Origin: Ascochyta rabiei
Lineage: Eukaryota; Ascomycota; Dothideomycetes; Pleosporales; Didymellaceae
Length of the DNA: 64,000 bases
Assembly: GCF_004011695.2 (NCBI RefSeq)
Contig: NC_082412.1
Location: forward strand, 1-64,000
Direction: 5' to 3'
Shown: one piece after another, positions 57,473 through 64,000 of the stretch
Layout: every line of letters starts with the position of its first letter
Numbering within the stretch: the first letter of the stretch is position 1
Notes under the pieces: generated by a model
Seen by the model: the letters and a program-made list of their open reading frames with translations, nothing else
Database searches by the model: none
What the model was told of the DNA's origin: nothing
Made by a program: the position numbers and the translations under genes

Positions 57473-57725
57473 TGTCGCGCAGCCGAGCCTGTGGATGACC
57501 AATGGGGTGCTCCCCTATCCAATCGAGCTTGCGGATTATTGTTGAGTGGCTCCTTTCTCCACAATTAACCACCGAGCTCCTGAGGGTCGCCCACAAAGCT
57601 TGAGTAAGCAAGATCACGTGATAACCAAATTTCCTTTGTACTTAAGCAACACGTTACACATTAAATATATAGACACTGATCAAATCAATCGATCACCTGA
57701 GTATAGTCCTCCAAGCTCTGTTACA
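57473..57725. mobile_element. Solo LTR without RIP mutation
   Basis: 253 bp starting TGTCGCGCAGCCGAG and ending AGCTCTGTTACA, flanked by AGTC on both sides (57469-57472 and 57726-57729). Unlike the surrounding Gypsy-3 it keeps CpG- and CpA-rich sequence, so it looks younger than the RIP episode. No matching internal region is in the window. Confidence 0.6.
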
Positions 57726-58368
57726 AGTCTTAAGTGGCTTAGAAAGGTATATTGTCCTAAAATCTACCTTCTAGCTCTCCTTTGTAAAGTTAATTAGTAA
57801 GCGTAGGAAATACAATTTACAGTTACGTTCCTAGTAGTTATATTCTGCTCTTAACTTCTTATTATATCTTTGTAGTAGATCTAGCTTTAGAAGGTTGCCT
57901 AATAGGCCTAAGGATGTTGTTGTAAGGGTTCTAAGTAGAGTTAAGGTTAGAGGGAGTACTAAGGTGTCTCCCAACTTATATTTAGCCCTTAGTTAACAGA
58001 GTTAATTAATCTTACTTTGCCTCTAGGTTCTTTTTAACTAATTGCCAAGGTCTGCTAGTTCTTAGTCTGTTAGAGAATGTGGTGTAGCGTTCTAGACTAT
58101 TAAAGGTGTTTGTGGCCTAGAAGGAGTTAGTAACTGTCCTCCTAGTCTCTGCTTATTTACTCTACCTTTAGCTAGACTAGAGTTCTCTGCAGCGTCTCCT
58201 TTAACAGAGAGAGGTTAGCTTTAGATGTAAGCAGTAGTAGAGTGTTCCTTAATAATAAATCTAGAGGGCACTAGTGTACCTAAGGGTTAACCGCTTTTAG
58301 ACTAGCTTACTTGTTAGCTCTATTATCTAGTCTGCATTTCAACAACGTGTATTAGGGAGCGATTTAAA

Positions 58369-58564
58369 TGTTAGGGTTCCTTTTAGGAGGGGTGGCACGT
58401 TATTAAGTACTTAAAGGTAGAGAGTGTAATTGCAGGTTATAGATAGACGAATTGCTCCTAAGTAATTAGAGCAATCTGGCCAGGTTATATAGATACGGCA
58501 CCCCTACTCTATTTACTAGGCCTTCGGTCTTGGTGCGGAGCACTTAGGGACTGGGGACCTAACA
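58369..58564 (-). repeat. Gypsy-3 5' LTR (inverted)
   Basis: 196 bp. On the - strand it begins TGTTAGGTCCCCAGTCC and ends GGAACCCTAACA, similar to 56374-56576. Confidence 0.7.
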
Positions 58565-59440
58565 TATTTAGTAATCTTCTACTATAGAATGTTAAAGTAG
58601 AGCTTATATTTAGTTTATAAGTTAGCTAAGTAATATGTAGTATCTATAGCGTTAGTTTTTTGTAAGGTAAGCTTGTTGTTATAGTTATAGAGAAAGTAAA
58701 TAACCTAGCTATTAGAGACAAGATTTTAGGCTATAGATAATATAAAATTCTGTATTATATCTTATATAGGTGGTAGACAACACTTAGTAAGCACATCTAT
58801 ATGCTTTATTAGCTCTCTCTCTTACTCTAGGTTAGGCTGTTATTAATTAATGTCCTTAATCTCCTGTAACGCTTGTACGCGCTAGTGGCAGCAGGACAGA
58901 GTTAAGCAATTAACGCTAAACTTATCAGCTAAATGCTGATATACGATTTTTAACCTAGTTTTAGCGCATTAATTGCTGCAAGCACTTTGTTAATAGGTGC
59001 TATAGTTGTTGAGATATGACGCGTTGAAGTATGGTGTAGTTTAGATGAGTTGGGCGTTGAGCGACTTTGGCCGTTGCGCGCACAGACACGGTAGCTGCCT
59101 CAGCCATTACTACCTGCTGCGGCTGCAACGTCACACTTCTAAGTAAATATAGATAGGCCAAATTAATCGCAAGCATCACTTTACCACTCTACTACAAGAG
59201 CTTGTAATAATAGCTATTGTGGGTGGCTCTATAGCCTCAGTTTTCTATAAGTGGAAAAGTGGTTAGGTGCGCATCACGCGAATCCGCGCATTACGCGCAC
59301 GGACACGGTACTGACTAGATTACACTTAATCCCCCCTATCTGTAAGTATAATACAGTGTCAACCTGTCTCTACCTGCATTAATGTGTCATCTCCACAATA
59401 CCTACGTGGTCTCAGCTATCTCGTCTATTAACGCCGCCTT
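58565..59440. other. Gene-free segment
   Basis: AT-rich with a few GC-rich islets (59030-59110, 59250-59320) that share GCGCAC and GACACGGTA words. A small hairpin TATCAGC-TAAAT-GCTGATA lies near 58925. No gene seen. Confidence 0.4.
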
Positions 59441-59449
59441 ACTATCCTG

Positions 59450-59610
59450 ATTTGCCTAGGGAGAGGCAGTGCAGCTATGATCAATTCAGGAGGATTATTA
59501 GGGAGGCGTAGGATGCTATTACCCCTAATAACCTCTAGGAGCTGGTAGCAAGTATAAAGGATAGATGCTAAGCAGTTATTAATGCACGTGGTGGGTATAC
59601 AAAGTACTGA
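59450..59610 (+). pseudogene. C-terminal remnant of a Tc1/mariner transposase
   Basis: The last 50 or so codons of a Tc1-type transposase: YDQFRRIIREA, DAITPNNL, ELVASIKDRC, AVINARGGYTKY and a TGA at 59608-59610. These are the usual closing residues of fungal Tc1/mariner proteins. Stops replace a Trp and a Gln. The rest of the element is absent. Confidence 0.6.
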
Positions 59611-59882
59611 GTAATCAATTCAATTCGCCTAAAAATTACAGCCAGGCACCCCTGTTGTGCTACTTCACTCACAAAACTTATGCCAGCAACCGTGGTAGAT
59701 TTAGAATTTCCAAAAATTAAATTCGTAGCACTGAGTTAACGCCTGATCCAGGCGTTACTATAGTTGCAGTCCGGGGCAGTCTAGCAGATCAGTGCACAGC
59801 GCTGCACAGTTATTTAACAGCAAAGCAGCAAAAAGGCTAAGATATTTCACAATACGGAATTAAAAGGAGATGAAACAACACT

Positions 59883-59972
59883 AAAGCTTCCGGGTATACC
59901 GAAGCTTCCGGGGATACCGAAGCTTCCGGTGATACTGAAGTGACCGGTACTACTAAAGCTTCCAGTGCGACC
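59883..59972. repeat. 18-bp minisatellite, five units
   Basis: Units AAGCTTCCGGGTATACCG, AAGCTTCCGGGGATACCG, AAGCTTCCGGTGATACTG, then two more diverged ones. The register of 18 is constant. Confidence 0.8.
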
Positions 59973-60131
59973 AGAGTTAAATGAAATAGATTAAATCGTA
60001 CGAGAGTGATTTTAAATTATGGATTTCTAAATGCGATGCGGAGGGTTGTCGTCGCAATGGCGAGGCAAGGCATTTAATGGAAGTGACGGCTAGACGTGTT
60101 ATTATGCCGACAAGGTCAATTTAAAGGAGTA

Positions 60132-60256
60132 CAAGGGGGGTGCCTGAACGGAGCAGAAATACGATTTGCCACAGGTGGGGTTTTCTTCTTGTAAAAGATC
60201 GCTAGATGCTCAGTGCAAGCAGCTCGTATTTCTGCTCTGTTCAGGCACCCCCCTTG
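60132..60256. mobile_element. 125-bp MITE with 33-bp terminal inverted repeats
   Basis: The left arm 60132-60164 begins CAAGGGGGGTGCCTGAAC; the right arm 60224-60256 is its reverse complement with one mismatch in 33. TA lies on both sides (60130-60131 and 60257-60258), the target duplication expected of Tc1/mariner-type transposons. The 59-bp centre codes for nothing. The arms would form a strong hairpin. Confidence 0.85.
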
Positions 60257-60448
60257 TATTAGCGGGAAGATCAGGATCTCTAATCCTGGCGAACAAAATT
60301 AATAAACCTGGAAGTGATGTACGACAACGCCTGTATCTAATGCCTCCTGGTAAATAGTGCTAAGCTAAACCTGTTTTGTACAAGACTCGATACCACTGCC
60401 TTTGCACTTAGCAAATCCATATCCCCTGCTATATTTGTACGCAAACAC

Positions 60449-60456
60449 TTATATAT
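60449..60456 (+). promoter_or_regulatory. TATA-like box of the small secreted protein gene
   Basis: TTATATAT about 130 bp before the ATG at 60581. Confidence 0.35.
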
Positions 60457-60580
60457 TGAGCCTAGAAGCTTCAATATCACAAATTCTTTATCCAAACGAA
60501 CACGATTTACCTACACACTACCATTTCAAACTACTCCACCTAGTTTTATTTCTGAGCATTGCTCCTGATCTGTCAAAACC

Positions 60581-60850
60581 ATGAAATTATCAATTGTACT
60601 CTTTGCTGCAAGCGCCACAGCACTAGTAACCATATGCGACCATGGCACAAATTTCGATTCTAAGTCATTTTACTGCCCTTCGTCGCAACCAAACACGTAC
60701 TGCTGCACGATAAATGGACAGGCAGATCAGAAGATCAATGTCCGCAGGGGTGAACTTCATTTTCCGAAGACCAGACGCGGGAACCAGGACGTAAACACTA
60801 CATGTGGAAGCCCCAGTCATGGTGTAGGAATCGTCCTCTGTGGTCCATAG
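60581..60850 (+). CDS. Small secreted cysteine-rich protein, effector candidate
   Basis: 89 codons with an ATG in a good fungal context (CAAAACCATGA). The N-terminus MKLSIVLFAASATALV is a typical signal peptide; cleavage is likely around residue 15-17. The mature part of about 72 residues has six cysteines (ICDHG, FYCPSS, TYCC, TTCGS, VLCGP), an even number including a CC pair, as in disulfide-bonded secreted fungal proteins. I do not recognise the family. It lies about 325 bp from a MITE and among transposon remnants, a common setting for fast-evolving secreted proteins. It is uninterrupted, so probably functional. Confidence 0.65.
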   Translation: MKLSIVLFAASATALVTICDHGTNFDSKSFYCPSSQPNTYCCTINGQADQKINVRRGELHFPKTRRGNQDVNTTCGSPSHGVGIVLCGP

Positions 60851-61974
60851 CATACCAATTTCAGAACGCCTCTATTATATTCGTATTCTTACAACCTGCC
60901 TTGTTTCTCTCTAGACTAATGTTGTGCTATCGCAGAGTGACGCACACGTTGAAATCGCACTTTCGATTATACAAGTAGGTTTGACATTAAGCGAGAGTCA
61001 GGACTGATGCGACTGCTGCTTCTTAGTATGCCGGACCTCTTGCTCACGAACTAGTCCTACCTGCTGCACTTCGCGCGCAGATAACCGCCTAAATATTTGT
61101 TAGGCACATGCACAGATGGTGCTGCTGAATAATAGCATAACACTGCAGTCTGTTCAAACAGATGGAGAAATGTTCAACGAAGTCGACAACAACAGCAATG
61201 GCCATTTTGCTTACCCAGAATTCCTTGTTCGTGCAGGCTGGGAGGATAGTGAATTCTCGAAGAGGCACTTTGCGAAGTAAGCTAGAGAGGGCTATAAACC
61301 CCATCGTCCCAACACTGATTTGCTAGATTTGATCGGAACGGAGATGGTATTATTACGATTGACGAGAGGTGTGAGGTGCCCTAAAGCCCAGATGCTGATA
61401 TGAAAGCGATTCCTTGGTCAGCAAAGAGCGAATTATGGAAAGGTCGTCAAGGAAGTAAATTGGAGCCTGCTTCCTTGTTTTGAGTTTGGGGATGTAATTT
61501 TCAATTATTTAACTCTAAAAGAGCATGTACTCTTAAAAATTAAGTAAATGTTCAGATGTACATCTACGTTACTGTATTCGTGCGAGTGATGGCGCAGTCA
61601 CCAGATCGGCCATGAAGTTGACGGTGCTCCAAATCGCATCGATTGATTGATTGGTTGATAAGTTTAACGTCCTGTGTGAGTCTAAGACTATATAAGACGA
61701 GAGCAGTTAAGCTACTCTAGTAATTTAAGGAGCGTGTTTGTAAAAGGGGATAACGTACTCCTGTCAGATTGGATGGTAATGGTAATGAGTTGATGATGAT
61801 GTATTTATTGTCTGTTGTTGTTCTATGCCAGTGTTTGGGCCAGCGGGTGCAGAGCTTTGCGTTTACAGGGGTAGCGGGGTAGAGAGTTAGTAAGCAAGGG
61901 AAAATCACAACAGTAACAGGAGTGTAAATAGCACTGTAAACACTGTTTTATTCATGTGCAGACCTGTAAACTAT
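60851..61974. other. Gene-free segment
   Basis: Only short frames without recognisable features (61089-61304 and 61717-61908 on the - strand). No repeat or RNA gene identified. Confidence 0.4.
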
Positions 61975-62179
61975 TTAATCCTCATCATCTTCATCACTGT
62001 CCTCTGAGGAGGAGGAATCCATAGCAAGCTCTAGAGCCGCTACGGACTTCTTTACGTCCCGTACGCACTTACGGACCTCTGTAAAAAATGTTAGCAGCCA
62101 GTAGATTTCTTTTACAGGCCTGTAACCTACTCTTCTTCTTCCTCTTCCTCTTCTCCTTCTTCTTCTCCTTCTTGGAGGC

Positions 62180-62214
<35 letters not shown>

Positions 62215-62773
62215 GGGAGGCAGCAGGGGTGGCGGTGGTGCGGCGGCGCTTCTTGGAGGGGGTGGCAGGGGCAGCGGCAGGGGCAGGGGCAGCAGCAGCG
62301 GCAGCGGCAGCGGCAGCGACCTGGCGGCGGGACCTGGAGGGGGTGGCGATGGCGGGGACGGGGACGACGGGGGCGGGCGTGGCTGTAGCAGGGTCAATAA
62401 GGTCTGTATGGGGAATGTGGAGGCTGTAAACTTACGGCGGAAGGAGCAGCGGGCGCCCTCACTGCCATAGTGGCAGTTGGCGCACGAGTCGAGCAGCTGG
62501 CCTGTAACTACCACGCAGGTAGTATACGGGCCAGCTGCTCGCTGGCAGGAGTCGCATTTGGTGGGGGCGACGCGGCCGACAACCTGCGCGAGCGCAGATT
62601 CGAGGTTCTGCTGCCGAACTGCTTACTGTCAGTACAGGGCTCTACAGGACACTTACAGGGGGTTACTTACCAGCGAGGTTGAACTTGCTGGGCTCGTAGC
62701 CCGCGCGGAACTCCAGCTGGCGCTGGACTGGCCGAGAAGCCAGCCTTGTGCAGGCCCGCGAGGCGGGCGGCAT
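61975..62773 (-). CDS. Four-exon gene: double cysteine-motif protein with Ala-rich linker and acidic tail
   Basis: Proposed exons: 62773-62671, 62618-62436, 62403-62131 and 62078-61975, 663 nt or 220 residues. Introns have GTAAGT (62670), GTAAGT (62435; only 32 nt) and GTAGGT (62130, with a GCTAAC branch site) donors and CAG acceptors. The protein runs from a basic N-terminus through GYEPSKFNLA; KCDSCQRAAGPYTTCVVV and SCANCHYGSEGARCSF (paired Cys motifs); an alanine/proline linker with SKKRRR and KKEKKKEKRKRKKK (nuclear-signal-like); and VRKCVRDVKKSVAALELAMD with an acidic DSSSSEDSDEDDED end. The paired cysteine motif looks like one found in many repeated genes of filamentous fungi (from memory); function unknown. 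The start is uncertain: an alanine-rich frame reaches back to 63005 in another phase. Confidence 0.6.
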
Positions 62774-63353
62774 GGCGAGCAGGGCGGCGGCGGTGGGCGG
62801 GCCGGGGCAGGGGGAGCGGCGGGAGGGCGGGGGCGGCAGCGAGGGCGGCGGCGGCAGTGGCAGCAGCAGCAGTGGCAGCAGCAGCAGCAGCGGCGGCGTC
62901 AGCGGCGGCGGTGTTGGCGGTGTTGGCGGGGGCGGTGTTGGCGGCGTCGGCGGCGGCGGTGTTGGCGGGGGCGGCGACGTCGTCGGCGGGGGCGGAGGAG
63001 TCCATATTGATGACCTAGAGAGTAGTAAAACGGGGGGAGGGCGGCTGCCTATATAGTATATCGCAGCCAGCTAGCGGCTGCCAAGACCTGCGATATTTTG
63101 GTGTTGTAGCTCACCGTGAATAGTATATTCTGTTTGTCGGGCTAAAACAGTGAATAGGCAGCCATCAAATGATGTTATAGGGCCTGTGGCTATACTGTAT
63201 CTGGATTGTACGGTCACTGTACGTGGCCTGATTGGTGCTGGATACTGGTACGCGGGGGGTTTGTAAGCTCACGGTGAAGGTCAACCTGCGGGCACAATAG
63301 CACCTGTAACGGCAGAATAACTAGGCGGTGACGTACTATTGATAGCCGTTAGC

Positions 63354-63447
63354 CCGATATACTAGTAGGTTGTGGCAGTGACGTTGACAGGCTGATATAC
63401 TGGTAGCGGCGACGTTAGCGGGCTGATATACTAGTAGGTTGTGGCTG
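63354..63447. repeat. Three tandem units of about 33 bp
   Basis: CTGATATACTAGTAGGTTGTGG-like units start near 63354, 63391 and 63424, each followed by a GACGTT- or GGCTAC-containing half. They lie just past the stop codon of the Helitron helicase and may belong to the Helitron's 3' region, but no terminal hairpin with CTRR end could be fixed. Confidence 0.6.
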
Positions 63448-63448
63448 G

Positions 63449-64000
63449 CTACAGGAGCACCTCTGGGTATACGATATTAGGGACCGTACGGGATGGCTCA
63501 TCGCTAGTATCAGGTGCTGGCAGCAGGATTGACAGGCCTGCAAGTGTAGTTACACGGGACATAGCTACGTATAGCTGGCCATGTGTAAACACAGCGTGAC
63601 GCAGATCAACGCCTACAACAGAGAGTGACTGGCCCTGTGACTTGTTTACAGTGATTGCAAAGGAGAGGCGAACTGGAAACTGGACCCGGCTGACGATAAA
63701 CGGGAGCTCTCTACTGGTTGAAGTGAGCCTGATACGTGGCAGCAGGCGGAGCTGGCCTGCAAACTCGCCAGATAGGATGCGGGCCTGGATACAGCGGGAG
63801 GATATCTGTGTAACCGCTAAACGGGTACTGTTGCAGAGCCCCTGGCTTGGGTACAGGTTCCGTAGAAGCATTATTGGTACGCCTACCTTGAGCAGAAGGC
63901 GTGACGGGGGCAGTGACGGGGGCTCAAAGGACTGCAGCAGCTCTACGGGAGGCAGATCCTGTGTTGTATTGTCCTCAACCTCAGCAGAGTCCACTGCAAC
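63449..64000 (-). CDS. Helitron Pif1-type helicase, C-terminal part (runs off the window)
   Basis: Open from the right edge to the stop at 63449, about 183 codons. It holds the closing motifs of the helicase in fungal Helitron Rep-helicase proteins: KVGVPIMLLRNLYPSQGLCN, RLAVTQISSRCIQARIL, RIRLTSTSRELPFIVSRVQF, FAITVNKSQGQSLSVVGVDL, and THGQLYVAMSRVTTLAGLSI. The last two are the Pif1 motif V and VI regions. The end PNIVYPEVLL is a normal Helitron finish. No mutation visible, GC-balanced, no RIP. The replication initiator part must lie beyond 64000. Confidence 0.85.
   Translation of the reverse strand, partial: VAVDSAEVEDNTTQDLPPVELLQSFEPPSLPPSRLLLKVGVPIMLLRNLYPSQGLCNSTRLAVTQISSRCIQARILSGEFAGQLRLLPRIRLTSTSRELPFIVSRVQFPVRLSFAITVNKSQGQSLSVVGVDLRHAVFTHGQLYVAMSRVTTLAGLSILLPAPDTSDEPSRTVPNIVYPEVLL

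Larger units (their letters stand above)
56577..58564 (-). mobile_element. Gypsy-3: inverted fragment (5' LTR and gag) of the same family
   Basis: On the - strand: LTR 58564-58369, gag start (about 58300-57800), then gag continuing at 57453-56577 as the reverse complement of 50101-50975. The fragment stops at AGGAACAGGAT and abuts the Gypsy-2 LTR directly. With Gypsy-2 it makes an inverted repeat of about 0.86 kb with a spacer of more than 5 kb. It is interrupted by the solo LTR at 57473-57725. Confidence 0.7.

Noticed and set aside
57473..57725. tRNA or small RNA gene in the unmutated islet
   Set aside because: No cloverleaf or A/B box could be fitted; TG...CA ends and flanking AGTC favour an LTR.
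60166..60357. 63-codon frame starting in the MITE
   Set aside because: It reads through the inverted repeat and has no features.

Overview
This window is a chromosome end from a filamentous ascomycete (Pezizomycotina; a dothideomycete is my guess, at low confidence). It opens with 16-17 perfect CCCTAA telomere repeats. The evidence for a RIP-competent fungus is the telomere, fungal pogo, Tc1, Copia, chromoviral Gypsy and Helitron elements, short GTAAGT introns, and a mutation pattern dominated by CpA to TpA changes on both strands (TGG to TAG, CAG to TAG, CAA to TAA).

Layout. 1-3682: telomere, then a 3.6 kb telomere-derived tract with no G on the + strand. 3683-5340: C-rich, then G-rich minisatellite DNA. 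5.4-31.6 kb: subtelomeric helicase country. Here a giant zinc-finger / tyrosine-recombinase-like / RecQ-helicase gene (called TLH below, on the - strand) stands head-to-head with a second, unrecognised gene (called partner A, on the + strand). The pair occurs in two near-full 7.0 kb copies (E1, about 5.4-12.4 kb; E2, 15.34-22.38 kb) and one copy whose helicase is cut off (22.39-27.27 kb). Two further TLH N-terminal fragments (27.6-29.2 and 29.7-31.6 kb) lie among short telomere-like scraps. A heavily mutated fourth partner A lies at 44.5-46.2 kb. All are pseudogenes to some degree. E1 is the best preserved, and its helicase core is still an uninterrupted reading frame. Between E1 and E2 lie one intact gene for a Vps62-type protein and a pogo transposase remnant.

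31.9-58.6 kb is a RIP-burnt transposon graveyard: a truncated Gypsy (- strand), a Copia-A tail, a complete nested Copia-B with matching 168-bp LTRs and a 5-bp target duplication, another Copia-A, the mutated partner A, an unidentified long decayed reading frame (- strand), a chromoviral Gypsy (+), and a second Gypsy fragment in inverted orientation carrying an unmutated solo LTR.

58.6-64.0 kb is more gene-like: a Tc1 remnant, a minisatellite, a 125-bp MITE, a small secreted cysteine-rich protein gene (effector candidate), a four-exon cysteine-motif gene with an alanine-rich middle, and the end of a Helitron Pif1 helicase that runs off the right edge.

The strongest candidate for a poorly described system is the repeated two-gene unit (TLH plus partner A). 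It has a constant divergent layout, constant size, unit-specific direct repeats beyond the 3' end of partner A, possible terminal repeats and a possible GATA target duplication. Together with the recombinase-like middle domain this suggests a mobile element that lives at chromosome ends.
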